Shown here: piece after piece, positions 16,362 through 25,584 of the stretch
Numbering within the stretch: position 1 is the stretch's first letter
Layout of the letters: each line of letters opens with the position of its first letter
Assembly: GCA_025758065.1 (NCBI GenBank)
Contig: CP107199.1
Location: 1,361,501 to 1,425,500, forward strand
Reading direction: 5' to 3'
Source: Lachnospiraceae bacterium
GTDB lineage: Bacteria > Bacillota > Clostridia > Lachnospirales > Lachnospiraceae
DNA length: 64,000 bases
Position numbers and translations under genes: made by a program
Notes under the pieces: generated by a model
The model's input: only the letters and a program-made list of their open reading frames with translations
The model's database searches: none
Told to the model about the DNA's origin: nothing

Positions 16362-16688
16362 ATGACACAAAATGTATGGGAACAGGAAGCAGTAAAAGAT
16401 TTGATGCAATCAGAAGAATGGGAGGCTGTAAGGATGAGCATCTTGTCAATAGGATTGGAACGTGGAGAGAAGATTGGACTGGAAAAAGGAATGGCTAGAG
16501 GCTTAAGTTGTGGAAAAGTTCAGGGAAAAGCGCAAAGTATCCTGGAACTTCTGGAAGAAAATGGCCCAGTATCTGAGAAAACCCGTAACATGATCTTATC
16601 TGAAACAGATACGGAACGTTTAAGCGTGTGGCTTAAGGCAGCTGCCAGATCAGGTTCAGAAGAGGATTTTTTGGATAGAATACAGTAA
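16362..16688 (+). CDS. C-terminal tail of an Rpn/PD-(D/E)XK nuclease-like protein (fragment)
   Basis: About 108 residues. It begins after AAAGGA (16348-16353); an ATG at 16356 is too close to that site. The Gly/Lys/Glu repeat LERGEKIGLEKGMARGLSCGKVQGKA followed by SILELLEENGPVSEKTRNMILSETDTERL and WLKAAARS resembles the C-terminal part of Rpn-type 'transposase/recombination-promoting nuclease' proteins common in Lachnospiraceae. The nuclease domain is absent, so this is a remnant or a small stand-alone derivative. Confidence 0.55.
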   Translation: MTQNVWEQEAVKDLMQSEEWEAVRMSILSIGLERGEKIGLEKGMARGLSCGKVQGKAQSILELLEENGPVSEKTRNMILSETDTERLSVWLKAAARSGSEEDFLDRIQ

Positions 16689-16734
16689 ATGTGATATTCT
16701 ATGTATTTTAGAATAATAAATAATAGTAGAAGTG

Positions 16735-16766
16735 GCCCATTTTCGGAAAATGGGTTGCTTTTATTT
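16735..16766 (+). terminator. intrinsic terminator after the Rpn-type fragment
   Basis: CCCATTTTC pairs with GAAAATGGG, followed by TTTTATTTT. Confidence 0.65.
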
Positions 16767-16810
16767 TGCGAGAAGACATGAGCCTCTTGTTTTTTACGTT
16801 AATGCAGGTA

Positions 16811-16878
16811 TTATATATTTATAAACATAAATAAACATGAAAAATAAACATAAATATAAATAAATATAAATAAATATA
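16811..16878 (+). repeat. AT-only degenerate tandem repeats ahead of the ATPase gene
   Basis: Repeated AAATAAACAT and AAATAAATAT units fill the 70 bases before the ribosome binding site of the ATPase gene. They may be a protein-binding array or simple low-complexity DNA. Confidence 0.5.
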
Positions 16879-16895
16879 GATATGGAGGAAGACGA

Positions 16896-17936
16896 ATGAA
16901 AGGAGAAAATCCATTTACATTGACTTTTGGACAAAAGCCGGTAGAATTTATTTCCCGTACAGATCAGATTGGAAGGATCATAAATACGTTTGACATGGAA
17001 AATCCGTCTAATGTGGTTTATATGATCGCCGGGGTTAGGGGCTCTGGAAAAACAGTTTCTCTTGCTGTGATAGGAGACTATTATAATGCAAAAGAAGACT
17101 GGATCGTTTTGTGTTTAAGTGCAGATATGGATCTGATTTCAGGAGCGGTATCGGAATTAAATCGGATTCTAAAAATCAGAGGGATAGATTTGGGAATTAA
17201 TATTAATATCGGAATTGCAGAAATTGCTTTCAATAAAGAACGGGATACATTAGATAAAGAAACAATGCTGCGTGATATTTTGGAAAAGGTAAAAGAACAG
17301 GGGAAAAAAGTACTTTTTATCATTGATGAGATCATTAATAATCAATATGTAAAATTTTTCGTAAGTAATTTCCAAATTTACATTACAAAAAATTATCCAG
17401 TTTATCTTGTAATGGCTGGATTATATGATAATATCAGCAACCTTCAAAACGAAAAAAGCCTTACATTTTTATACCGCGCTCCCAAAATATTCCTGGAACC
17501 ATTAAGTGTTCCGGCAATGACTACCAGTTACCGGACTGTATTTGAACTGCCACCTAAAGAGGCAGCTTCCATGGCGCGGCTCACAAAAGGATATCCCTTC
17601 GCGTTTCAGATATTGGGATATCTGAAATGGGAAAATGGAGGTACAGTGGATGATATTTTGCCAAAATTTGATGAAGAACTGACTGTTTATGCTTATGAAA
17701 AAATATGGAGTGAATTATCGGAGCTGGATCGCAAAATTGTTTATATTATTTCTCAGGGAATAAATAAAACAGGTGACATACGGGAAAGCTTGGGAGTATC
17801 ACCGCAACTTTTAAATACTTATCGGAAACGTCTTATGGAGAGAGGTGTAGTTGATGGTTCAAGACATGGGGAACTGACCTTGGCGTTGCCAAGATTTGAA
17901 GAGTATATCAATATGTATTGTGAAGTGATATTGTAA
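16896..17936 (+). CDS. AAA-type ATP-binding protein of unknown role
   Basis: 346 residues with an N-terminal P-loop ATPase: Walker A GVRGSGKT near residue 47 and Walker B KVLFIIDEI near 142. A winged-helix-like C-terminal part follows (DRKIVYIISQGINKTGDIRESLGVSPQLLNTYRKRL near 280-315). LTKGYPFAFQILGYLKW near 230 is characteristic of a large Clostridia ATPase family related to archaeal-type ATPases. It may act as an NTP-driven regulator, but no function is established. GGAGGAAG precedes the start. Monocistronic, with its own terminator at 17959. Confidence 0.75.
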   Translation: MKGENPFTLTFGQKPVEFISRTDQIGRIINTFDMENPSNVVYMIAGVRGSGKTVSLAVIGDYYNAKEDWIVLCLSADMDLISGAVSELNRILKIRGIDLGININIGIAEIAFNKERDTLDKETMLRDILEKVKEQGKKVLFIIDEIINNQYVKFFVSNFQIYITKNYPVYLVMAGLYDNISNLQNEKSLTFLYRAPKIFLEPLSVPAMTTSYRTVFELPPKEAASMARLTKGYPFAFQILGYLKWENGGTVDDILPKFDEELTVYAYEKIWSELSELDRKIVYIISQGINKTGDIRESLGVSPQLLNTYRKRLMERGVVDGSRHGELTLALPRFEEYINMYCEVIL

Positions 17937-17958
17937 TTAAAATAGGTTAGAGAAGAAT

Positions 17959-18000
17959 ACCTTCCCTCGTTCTGACATTATCAGAAAACGAGGGAAGGTT
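17959..18000. terminator. bidirectional terminator
   Basis: ACCTTCCCTCGTT pairs with AACGAGGGAAGGT between the ATPase gene and the convergent MBL gene. Confidence 0.7.
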
Positions 18001-18043
18001 TACATTGAGCAAAGGTAAACGATATGCTTATGGTTTTGCAGAT

Positions 18044-18736
18044 TTATTCTTCCACAACCTCCACAATACTAAAGCCCTTCTCTTTCAACATATCCTCACA
18101 GGGACTGTCAAGGTGCATACAGTAGACTCTGTGGCGTTCTTCACGGGGGATCCATTTTTCCATCTTGCCGTAGTAGCAGTGGGATGGATTCGGTGAATCG
18201 TGGGTACTGGTATCGTGGTAGATACGGTTTATTTCTCCTGCCAGGAAGCGGTTTCTGATGTCTTTAGGCAGTTCAGAAGAGTCACCGCTGTAGTAGATAG
18301 ACTCTGTACCATTGCTTAAAACATAGCCATAGCATTTCATATCCAGGGCATGTTTCACCTCCACGGGAACTGCAGTCAGTCCGGCCGGATTTTCAGGAAG
18401 TGTTTCATGGTAATGGTAGCCTAAAGGTGTTATCCCTTCTAATGTAAGAAGCTGTTTAATGGTCTCCTGTGGATAAACCACATGAATAGCTTTGTTGAAG
18501 AGACAGTAAAAATAGGAGATCAGGGTTCCAAGGCTTCCTACATGATCGGCATGCATATGGGTCAGGATAACATAAACATCTTCAATGGAAGCCAGGTCCA
18601 GTTTGTGATAAAGCACATCAAACATGGTCTCTCCGCAGTCAATAAGATAAAGCGCTTTTCCGGAAAGCATGTATGCTCCCGTATTCTTGAAGGGAGGATA
18701 AAAAGCGCTGCCTTTTCCGGTAAAATTTAATTCCAT
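18044..18736 (-). CDS. MBL-fold metallohydrolase
   Basis: 230 residues with the zinc-binding motif THMHADHVG (H60, H62, D64, H65), and further ligands likely H119 (VKHALD) and D142 (YYSGDSSE). This is a phosphodiesterase/lactonase-like fold of the RNase Z/GloB superfamily; the substrate is not readable. AAGGAGGAAAG sets the start. It begins 31 bases after the second permease of the ABC importer and is the last gene of that operon, so it probably hydrolyses something related to the imported compound (inference). Confidence 0.75.
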   Translation of the reverse strand: MELNFTGKGSAFYPPFKNTGAYMLSGKALYLIDCGETMFDVLYHKLDLASIEDVYVILTHMHADHVGSLGTLISYFYCLFNKAIHVVYPQETIKQLLTLEGITPLGYHYHETLPENPAGLTAVPVEVKHALDMKCYGYVLSNGTESIYYSGDSSELPKDIRNRFLAGEINRIYHDTSTHDSPNPSHCYYGKMEKWIPREERHRVYCMHLDSPCEDMLKEKGFSIVEVVEE

Positions 18737-18767
18737 GCCTTTCCTCCTTAATGGGTATTTTCAGCGA

Positions 18768-19589
18768 TCATTCCTTGATGCCGGCACTTACAAAGCTGCT
18801 CATAAACTGTTTCTGGGCAACTAAGAAGGCTAAGAGCAGAGGAACAATGATGATAAAGGCTGCAGCACACACATTGGCCCACTGCATGTTAGCCTCCTTT
18901 GATTTTGCAAAAATAGCAAGTCCTACAGTCAGTGTACGGTTAGTAGGAGAATTAGTTACGATCAAAGGCCACAGATAGTTGTTCCAGTGGTAGCTGACAG
19001 AGATAACGGCAAAGGAAAGATATGCCGGTTTTGCACAGGGCATGTATACACCCCAGATGGTCTGCCATGTGTTGGCACCGTCGATCTTTGCGGCTTCAGC
19101 CAGTGCCTTTGGAATAGATTTAAAGTGCTGGCGGAGCAAGAAGATAGCCATGGCACTGCCGTAGAATGGAAGCATCATACCGATCTTGCTATCGATCAGC
19201 TTTAAGTCAGACAGAGTCATGAAGTTTGGTGTGATCAGAACGTCATTTGGGATAATGATCTGCATAAAGATCACAGCAAATACCAGTGCCTGTCCCTTGA
19301 AATCCAGAACGGCCAGCGCATAGGCAGCCAGAGTGGAAGTAAAGAACTGTACGGCAAAGGTGCATACTACCAGTGTCAGGGTGTTGATGTAATAGGTGCC
19401 AAATGGAATAGCATTCCATACATATTTAATATTGTCCAGTGTAAACGCTGTTGTTGGGAACAGTGTCATATGGAAGGATGGAACAGAAAATGCGGTTCCG
19501 ATCAGCCAGATAAGTGGGATTAGCCAAAGCAGGCCTAAAATAACGGAAAATGCGGTGATCCCGGCACCGATCAAATGTTTTTTCTGCAT
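18768..19589 (-). CDS. ABC importer permease, UgpE/MalG type
   Basis: 273 residues with about six membrane helices. The EAA loop that contacts the ATPase is EAAKIDGANTWQTIWGVYMP near residue 170. It forms the membrane channel with the preceding permease for a sugar or glycerophospho-compound. It lies 15 bases after the first permease. No ATPase gene lies in the operon; such importers often borrow a shared MsmX-type ATPase from elsewhere. Confidence 0.88.
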   Translation of the reverse strand: MQKKHLIGAGITAFSVILGLLWLIPLIWLIGTAFSVPSFHMTLFPTTAFTLDNIKYVWNAIPFGTYYINTLTLVVCTFAVQFFTSTLAAYALAVLDFKGQALVFAVIFMQIIIPNDVLITPNFMTLSDLKLIDSKIGMMLPFYGSAMAIFLLRQHFKSIPKALAEAAKIDGANTWQTIWGVYMPCAKPAYLSFAVISVSYHWNNYLWPLIVTNSPTNRTLTVGLAIFAKSKEANMQWANVCAAAFIIIVPLLLAFLVAQKQFMSSFVSAGIKE

Positions 19590-19604
19590 GGTGTAAGGCC
19601 TCCT

Positions 19605-20504
19605 TTAGTTGTACTGGATCTTCTTGTCCTGGCTTAAGAAACGAGGAAGTGCTACTACCATAAGCAGAAGCAGCATAACCGTTGTCAGTGCAGAAGATAC
19701 GCCGTAGTTGAAGTTTGTAAATCCCTGCTGGTAAATGTAGTACAGAAGCAGTGTGGAAGCGTTGTTTGGAGCTCCCTCTGTCATAATGACTACATGATCC
19801 ACCAGCTTAAAGCTGTTGGTCAGCGCAATGGTGGATACAAACAGGAAGGTCGGTGCAAGAAGCGGTAAGGTGATCTTGCGGAAAATAGTCCAGGAGTTAG
19901 CACCGTCAATGCGTGCTGCCTCATTTACATCGGTAGAAATGCTCTGGATACCGGAAAGGAAGAATACCATCAGATATCCGGCCTCTTTCCACACGTACAT
20001 AAAGGCCATAGCCGGAAGAACAGTCTTTTTACTGGATAAGATATTCATAGGCTGAAATCCCATGCTGATAAGCATCTGGTCAAGTAAGCCGTTTTTGGCC
20101 ATGTAAATGAACATCCAGATACTGGCAATAGCGATCATGGGCATAACCACCGGATAGAAATAGGAAGTACGGACAAAACCGATGAGACGGCTTTTACGGT
20201 TGACTAAGGTTGCTAAAAACAGACCGACTACCATACTGGGAACAATGGTGATCAACGCAAAAAACAGCGTATTTCCCATTACTTTCCAGAAAAGAGAAGA
20301 TCCGGCCAGATTGATATAGTTTTTCAGACCGATAAATTCCGGTGCGCTCATACCAAGCTTATATTTTGTGAGACTGAGCCAGATGCTCCGAAAGACCGGC
20401 CATACAGTAAAGGCTGCCATAAAGATCAGGGAAGGCATTACCAATAACCATCCTATGAGAGTGTTTCGCAGTTCACGCTGCTTTTTTGTATGTGTTTTCA
20501 TCAT
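19605..20504 (-). CDS. ABC importer permease, UgpA/MalF type
   Basis: About 299 residues with six predicted helices. The EAA loop EAARIDGANSWTIFRKITLP lies near residue 205. GGAG five bases ahead of ATG 20504 is the best site; an open frame continues to an ATG at 20531 with no better signal. It is the partner of the next permease and the binding protein encoded upstream. Confidence 0.88.
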   Translation of the reverse strand: MMKTHTKKQRELRNTLIGWLLVMPSLIFMAAFTVWPVFRSIWLSLTKYKLGMSAPEFIGLKNYINLAGSSLFWKVMGNTLFFALITIVPSMVVGLFLATLVNRKSRLIGFVRTSYFYPVVMPMIAIASIWMFIYMAKNGLLDQMLISMGFQPMNILSSKKTVLPAMAFMYVWKEAGYLMVFFLSGIQSISTDVNEAARIDGANSWTIFRKITLPLLAPTFLFVSTIALTNSFKLVDHVVIMTEGAPNNASTLLLYYIYQQGFTNFNYGVSSALTTVMLLLLMVVALPRFLSQDKKIQYN

Positions 20505-20572
20505 TGCTTCTCCATTTATCAGATTTTCCAATTATCAGATTTTGAGAGAACAGTAGAAAATATGAAATAAAT

Positions 20573-20600
20573 TGGCGCTGCCGTAAAGCACGGCAGCACC
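20573..20600 (-). terminator. intercistronic stem-loop after the binding-protein gene
   Basis: GCTGCCGT pairs with ACGGCAGC without a following T-run. Such stems often protect the abundant binding-protein message and reduce read-through to the permeases. Confidence 0.5.
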
Positions 20601-20630
20601 AACCTCATTTCAGAAAGTATCTGTTTAATT

Positions 20631-22010
20631 CTACTGATACTCAGACAGAACTTCTGTTGCCTGTTCCTGAGCTGCGCTTAATGCTTCTTCAGCAGTTGCG
20701 TCACCAGTTACTGCAGACTGGATATTGTCGTTTAAGACTCTCCAGATTTCTGCTGCATTGTAAGTAGTAAGCTCTGGCTTGGAGATCGGGATCTGTTCGT
20801 AAGCGATCTTAGCCTGAGGCAGCTTGTCGTAGTATTCTTTCATGATATCCAGATCGAAGCAGGACTGTCTGGTTGCTACATAACCGGTATCCAATGCCCA
20901 CTGTGCTGCACGTTCTGGCTCAGTAGCGAACTTGATGAATTTCCATGCTGCCTGTACGTGGTCTTCCGGAATACCTTCGGAGATGTAGAAGTTTCCGCCG
21001 CCGGTAGGAGCTGCCTGACGGGCATTTCCTGGAAGGAATGCAGTACCGAATTCAAAGGTAGCGTTCTTGCTGATGTTTGCCAGGTTTCCTGTGGTGTGGT
21101 AGATCATAGCTACTTCGCCTGCTAAGAACTGAGTAGGAAGATCGGTCCACTGTACGATACCAGGAGCCATTACTTTATATTTGTTCTGAAGGTCAAGCCA
21201 GAACTGAAGTGCTTCTACATTTTCCGGGGTGTCGAACATAACGGATTTTCCGTCTTCAGCCATCAGGTTTTCACCGTTTTTGCTGTTCTGTAAGCAGAAG
21301 CCTGTAAAGGTCCACTGTGCGGAACCGGAGTTTAATGCAATACCAACACCGTAACGGTTTTCATTGGTCAGCTTTTGTGCATCCTCAACCAGTTCATCCC
21401 AGGTTGCAGGTGCTTTTTCTGGATCAAGGCCAACTTCCTTGAATGCATCCTTATTATAGAAAAGGATCTCTGTACTTCTCTGGAATGGGATGGAGTAGAT
21501 CTTGCCGTCTACGTAGGAGTCCTCCATAAATCCACTTAAGAAATCATCAATGTAAGCTTTTCCTTCATCACCATCTGCTGCGATCAGGTCATCTAAAGGC
21601 ATTGCCATACCTGTGGAAGCCATGGTGAAACGCTGGGTAGCAAGGCTTACAAATACATCTGGAGGTGTGCCTCCCTGGATAGCAGTCTGGATCTTTGTAA
21701 CAGTATCATCGTAGTTTCCGGTATAAACAGGATCTACAACAATATCAGGGTTCTCAGCGTTAAAGTCTGCGCAGATCTTCTCGATCAGCTTTGCAGCATC
21801 GCCGCCTACGTTTACCGGGTAGTAGAATGACAGGTGCATGGTGTCAGATGAACCGCTTTCAGCTGCTGCAGTGGTTGTATCGGCTGCTGCTTCGGATTTT
21901 TCAGCTGCTGCACTGGTTTCAGCTGGCTTGGAACTGCCGGAGCAGCCGCTTAATGCCATAGCAGATGCTACTAAACAGGCAGATGATGCAAGTACGAGTT
22001 TCTTTTTCAT
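20631..22010 (-). CDS. extracellular solute-binding lipoprotein, family 1 (sugar-type)
   Basis: 459 residues. The N-terminal signal peptide ends in a lipobox (ALSGC, Cys near residue 23), followed by an Ala/Glu/Ser/Thr-rich linker to about residue 55 and then the type-1 binding fold (FYPVNVGGDAAKLIEKICADFNAENPDI). Motifs SIPFQRSTEILFYNKDAF and WKFIKFATEPERAAQWALDTGYV match UgpB/MalE-type proteins. It delivers a carbohydrate or glycerophosphodiester to the two permeases downstream. The promoter with an overlapping LacI-type operator lies at 22076-22104. Confidence 0.88.
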   Translation of the reverse strand: MKKKLVLASSACLVASAMALSGCSGSSKPAETSAAAEKSEAAADTTTAAAESGSSDTMHLSFYYPVNVGGDAAKLIEKICADFNAENPDIVVDPVYTGNYDDTVTKIQTAIQGGTPPDVFVSLATQRFTMASTGMAMPLDDLIAADGDEGKAYIDDFLSGFMEDSYVDGKIYSIPFQRSTEILFYNKDAFKEVGLDPEKAPATWDELVEDAQKLTNENRYGVGIALNSGSAQWTFTGFCLQNSKNGENLMAEDGKSVMFDTPENVEALQFWLDLQNKYKVMAPGIVQWTDLPTQFLAGEVAMIYHTTGNLANISKNATFEFGTAFLPGNARQAAPTGGGNFYISEGIPEDHVQAAWKFIKFATEPERAAQWALDTGYVATRQSCFDLDIMKEYYDKLPQAKIAYEQIPISKPELTTYNAAEIWRVLNDNIQSAVTGDATAEEALSAAQEQATEVLSEYQ

Positions 22011-22075
22011 GATACTCCTCCTTTTTTGTTCACATTGATAGGCCTTTTTAAGGTCCGTGATTTGCTCTTAAGTTC

Positions 22076-22104
22076 ACTATAACATTATTATTGAAACGTG
22101 TCAA
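22076..22104 (-). promoter_or_regulatory. importer promoter with overlapping LacI-type operator
   Basis: On the minus strand, TTGACA (22104-22099), a 17-base spacer and TATAGT (22081-22076) make a near-consensus promoter. The plus strand 22091-22104 reads TTGAAACGTGTCAA, a palindrome with a central CG and one mismatched pair, typical of LacI-family operators. It overlaps the -35 box. A further TTGAA-N5-TTCAA lies at 22210-22224. Confidence 0.75.
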
Positions 22105-22239
22105 ATATTATTTTGATTTTTTGCACAATATTTATTTTGTATTTACTTGATACTTTAACAAATTTACCTATGTTATACATTTTTTACAATTCATTTACAA
22201 ATAATGTGGTTGAATGATGTTCAATTTACAGAGGCGTAA

Positions 22240-22268
22240 TTGTGGTTTTCACATAGATATGGTATACT
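22240..22268 (+). promoter_or_regulatory. promoter of the LacI-SBP fusion gene
   Basis: TTGTGG (22240-22245), a 17-base spacer and TATACT (22263-22268), 31 bases ahead of the start codon. Confidence 0.55.
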
Positions 22269-22299
22269 CAGAAGCATCAAGGTATCAGGAGGAGCATAT

Positions 22300-24642
22300 A
22301 TGGCAACCATTAAAGATATTGCGAAGAAAGCCGGTGTGGCTCAGGGAACGGTTTCCAATGTATTAAATGGTAAGGGAAATGTAAGCAGTGACAAAATACG
22401 CCGTGTACTGGAAGCTGCAAGACAGCTGGGATATGTTCCAAATGAGAGAGCGGCTTTGCTGCGTAAAGGAACCAATGACTGTCTGGCCCTGGTCATGCCT
22501 GATTCACGGGCCAGGCAGTATGAGGATTTTTATTTCAGCTTTAAAGATTATGCCCAGGAACATGGTTATCTGGTATCACGTCACCTGACCAATGAAAATT
22601 CACCGGAAAGCGAAGTGGCTGCATTTTCAGAGGCAAAAGTGAGGCAGGTAAAGGGAATTGCCTGCATTTCCGCTGTAGCGGGTACTGCCAGCGAAACGGT
22701 TATTTATAAAAACAGTGGGATTTTTGGAGAAATGGAACCGGATTCAAATAATGGGACTGATATTCCGGTACTTTTTGTGGACCGGAAAACAGGTTTTCCT
22801 TCTGATTTTATTGGGTTTGATTATGAAAAAGCGGGACAGGCCATGGCAGAGAAGGCACTGCAGGCGGGATATCGAAGCATCTGTCTGCTTACAGGAAATC
22901 CGGATTATTCCAGTGAAAAAGATTTCTGCCGGGGCTTCCTGACCAGAATGGAAGGTTCTGCCTGCCAGGTGATCCAGATCTGGACGGATTCATTTCGAAA
23001 ATACCAGAATATCATGCAGATATTTAACGGGACGCTGCCACAGGCGTTTTTTATATCCAATTATGGATTTGCGGAAAGCGCTAAGGATATGTGTACCACC
23101 TTTTATGGAAAAGAAGAAGGCTCGCCAGATATTTATACGGTCTCACCATTATTTACCATTCCGGAAAATGACTTTATTAAATATGAAATGAATTACCGTC
23201 AGCTGGGAAAAAGGGCGGCGAAAATGCTGATCCAAAAGGCAGAAGAGACCGGAGGGGAAGAAAAGATAGCAGAAGAGCATACAGCGGAAGAAAGCGCTGC
23301 AGAAGAAAAAGGACTGTGGGGAAAAATGCCAGAAAGCAGCGTAACAGAGAACCATGTGAACCGGATGATGGTGGGGGATGGATTCCAGAACTGGTTTGTG
23401 AACATCCGGAAACCGGAAAGCTCCCAGCCTTTAAACATTGTAACGCTGGACAGCCCGGAAGCTTACATTATGAAAACATTTTCACGGTTATTTACCCAGA
23501 AAACGGGAGTTGATGTAAATGTGTGTATCCTTTCATATGATGAGATCTATGAGGCATTTAATTCCTTAGATGAAACCTCCCGTTTTGATATCCTGCGTCT
23601 GGATATGACCTGGTTGTCCTGGTTTGCCCAGAAGTTATTGCGGCCGCTGTCAGAAATCGATGAGGATATTGAAAACAGTCTGGGACAGTATGTGGAAGGG
23701 GTCCCGGAGCATTATTGCCGGGTCAATGACCAGATCTATGCACTGCCGGTTACGCCCAGCGTACAGATCCTTTATTATAGGAAAGACCTGTTTGAAAGTC
23801 CTATCTGCAAGCGGACTTATTTTGAACAGTTTCATGAGGAATTGCAGCCGCCGAAAACTTTTGAGGAATATAACAGGATTGCTGCGTTTTTCACCAGAGA
23901 TCTGACACCGTCATCACCGGTTCCTTATGGATCTACCATTACACTTGGGTCTACCGGTGTGGCAGGTTCTGAATTTTTAGCAAGATTATTTGCTATTCAG
24001 GAAAACCTGTATGGTGCAGATGGACAGATTCATCTGGATTCTCCTGCGTGCCAGCAGGCCCTTACGGAACTGGTAGAGCTGCGGCAGTGTACATCGCCGG
24101 AATACTGCGGCTGGTGGACCCAGACTGCAAAACGCTTTGCAGAAGGAAATTTTGCCATGTCCATTTTATACAGCAACTATGCCAGCGATCTGTCATCCCA
24201 CAGCTCTCATGTAGTAGGAAATGTAGGATATTCCATGATGCCGGGAAATAATCCGGTGCTTGGAGGCGGTAGTTTAGGTGTTTCTAAGTATTGTAAGCGG
24301 CCAAAAGATGCACTTTCCTTTATTAAATGGATGTGCAGTGAGCCCCTGTGTTCGGCATCAGCATTACTGGGAAGTACATCGCCATGCCGCAGAACCTATG
24401 ACAATTATGAGGTTTTACATAACTATCCGTGGCTGAAGCTTTCCAGACATTGCTTTCCTATTTCAAAGGGAAACCGGCTTCCGGCAGAGCTTTCTGTGCC
24501 TTTTGATGAGCGTAAATTTTTAAGCATCCTGGGACTGGCGGTTAAGAATGCCTACACTGGTATTGTGACACCAAAAGAGGCTCTTTCCGATGCCCAGATG
24601 CAGTTTTCAAATTATTTCAAAACTCCTTTAGGAAAACTTTAA
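22300..24642 (+). CDS. LacI-family regulator fused to a solute-binding-protein domain
   Basis: About 780 residues, twice the usual LacI length. The N-terminal HTH (ATIKDIAKKAGVAQGTVSNVLNG) is followed by a LacI periplasmic-binding-like sensor (about 60-310), an acidic Glu/Ala linker (about 315-340), and a second module from about 376 to the end. That module resembles family-1 extracellular binding proteins (DILRLDMTWLSWFAQKLLRPL, ALPVTPSVQILYYRKDLFE, SFIKWMCSEP). There is no signal peptide, so the binding domain is cytosolic. It diverges from the ABC importer whose promoter holds a LacI palindrome, and probably senses the imported ligand or a metabolite. AGGAGGAG sets ATG 22300; an earlier TTG at 22240 is unlikely. 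Confidence 0.85.
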   Translation: MATIKDIAKKAGVAQGTVSNVLNGKGNVSSDKIRRVLEAARQLGYVPNERAALLRKGTNDCLALVMPDSRARQYEDFYFSFKDYAQEHGYLVSRHLTNENSPESEVAAFSEAKVRQVKGIACISAVAGTASETVIYKNSGIFGEMEPDSNNGTDIPVLFVDRKTGFPSDFIGFDYEKAGQAMAEKALQAGYRSICLLTGNPDYSSEKDFCRGFLTRMEGSACQVIQIWTDSFRKYQNIMQIFNGTLPQAFFISNYGFAESAKDMCTTFYGKEEGSPDIYTVSPLFTIPENDFIKYEMNYRQLGKRAAKMLIQKAEETGGEEKIAEEHTAEESAAEEKGLWGKMPESSVTENHVNRMMVGDGFQNWFVNIRKPESSQPLNIVTLDSPEAYIMKTFSRLFTQKTGVDVNVCILSYDEIYEAFNSLDETSRFDILRLDMTWLSWFAQKLLRPLSEIDEDIENSLGQYVEGVPEHYCRVNDQIYALPVTPSVQILYYRKDLFESPICKRTYFEQFHEELQPPKTFEEYNRIAAFFTRDLTPSSPVPYGSTITLGSTGVAGSEFLARLFAIQENLYGADGQIHLDSPACQQALTELVELRQCTSPEYCGWWTQTAKRFAEGNFAMSILYSNYASDLSSHSSHVVGNVGYSMMPGNNPVLGGGSLGVSKYCKRPKDALSFIKWMCSEPLCSASALLGSTSPCRRTYDNYEVLHNYPWLKLSRHCFPISKGNRLPAELSVPFDERKFLSILGLAVKNAYTGIVTPKEALSDAQMQFSNYFKTPLGKL

Positions 24643-24806
24643 GAAACAGTCAGATTTTAGTCAGAGTTCTTTAAGGGAGCCTCAAAGACTTGCCTGTTCT
24701 GGTGTGTTATACTGTAATTAAGGGAAGGCCCCGACCGCTGCCGCGGGCGGGAGAGAGCATAGGTGCTTGAGCCTGAGTTATATAGCACAGGAGAGAAGGT
24801 GAGCAG

Positions 24807-25580
24807 ATGAGGACGAAAGACAATGGAAAATACAATACAGCAGGAAGCACCGGGAAAAAGAAGCGTGCAGCGTTTAACTGGCTTAAAGGAGTGGCAGCTG
24901 TGCTCTGTGCGGTAGCTATGTATTTTGCAGTGACTATAGGTATCCGTGGTTATGATATGTATAAGGATGCCATTGACCAGGTCAGCCTGGAAGATAAAAT
25001 AAATGAGATCCGTTCCAAGAAAAGCTACACCTTGTTTTCTGACCTTCCGGAGACTTACATGGATGCAGTCCTCTCTGTGGAAGACCACCGATTTTATGGA
25101 CATATTGGTATTGATCCCATTGCTATTACAAGAGCCATGGTCAATGATGTGAAAGCAGGATGTTTCGTAGAAGGCGGCAGCACGATCACACAGCAGTTGG
25201 CAAAAAATCTGTACTTCACCCAGGAAAAGAAGATGGAACGGAAGGCGGCAGAGGTATTTATGGCCTTTGCACTGGAACGGGCTTACACTAAAAATGAGAT
25301 CTTAGAGCTTTATGTAAATACCATTTATTTTGGAAACGGATACTACTGTATTAAAGATGCCAGCGAAGGTTATTTCGGAAAAGAACCAGAAGACCTGACT
25401 GATTATGAAAGCACACTCCTTGCAGGCGTTCCTAATGCACCATCTAAATATGCCCCCACTGTAAACCTGGAGCTGGCCGAAAAACGCCAGGAGCAGGTGG
25501 TGGAACGGCTGGTAGCCTGCGGTCTGTTTACAAAAGAGCGGGCGCTGGAGACATTGGCGGGAAGTGAGAAAAAGGGATAA
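24807..25580 (+). CDS. monofunctional peptidoglycan glycosyltransferase (GT51)
   Basis: 257 residues. An N-terminal membrane anchor (about 32-50) is followed by a GT51 domain that polymerises lipid II on the outer face of the membrane. Catalytic Glu lies in SVEDHRFYGHIGID near residue 92, with the second motif GGSTITQQLAKNLYF near 127 and later motifs RKAAEVFMAFALE and EILELYVNTIYFGNGYY. No transpeptidase domain follows, so it is an MtgA/SgtA-type enzyme. GAGAAGGTGAGC precedes the start. An extended -10 (TGTTATACT) lies at 24705-24713. It ends at a strong hairpin. Confidence 0.88.
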   Translation: MRTKDNGKYNTAGSTGKKKRAAFNWLKGVAAVLCAVAMYFAVTIGIRGYDMYKDAIDQVSLEDKINEIRSKKSYTLFSDLPETYMDAVLSVEDHRFYGHIGIDPIAITRAMVNDVKAGCFVEGGSTITQQLAKNLYFTQEKKMERKAAEVFMAFALERAYTKNEILELYVNTIYFGNGYYCIKDASEGYFGKEPEDLTDYESTLLAGVPNAPSKYAPTVNLELAEKRQEQVVERLVACGLFTKERALETLAGSEKKG

Positions 25581-25584
25581 AAAG

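Noticed and set aside
24714..24780. GC-rich leader before the GT51 gene as a riboswitch
   Set aside because: A short GGGCGG/CCGACCGC pairing is possible, but nothing matches a known aptamer core.
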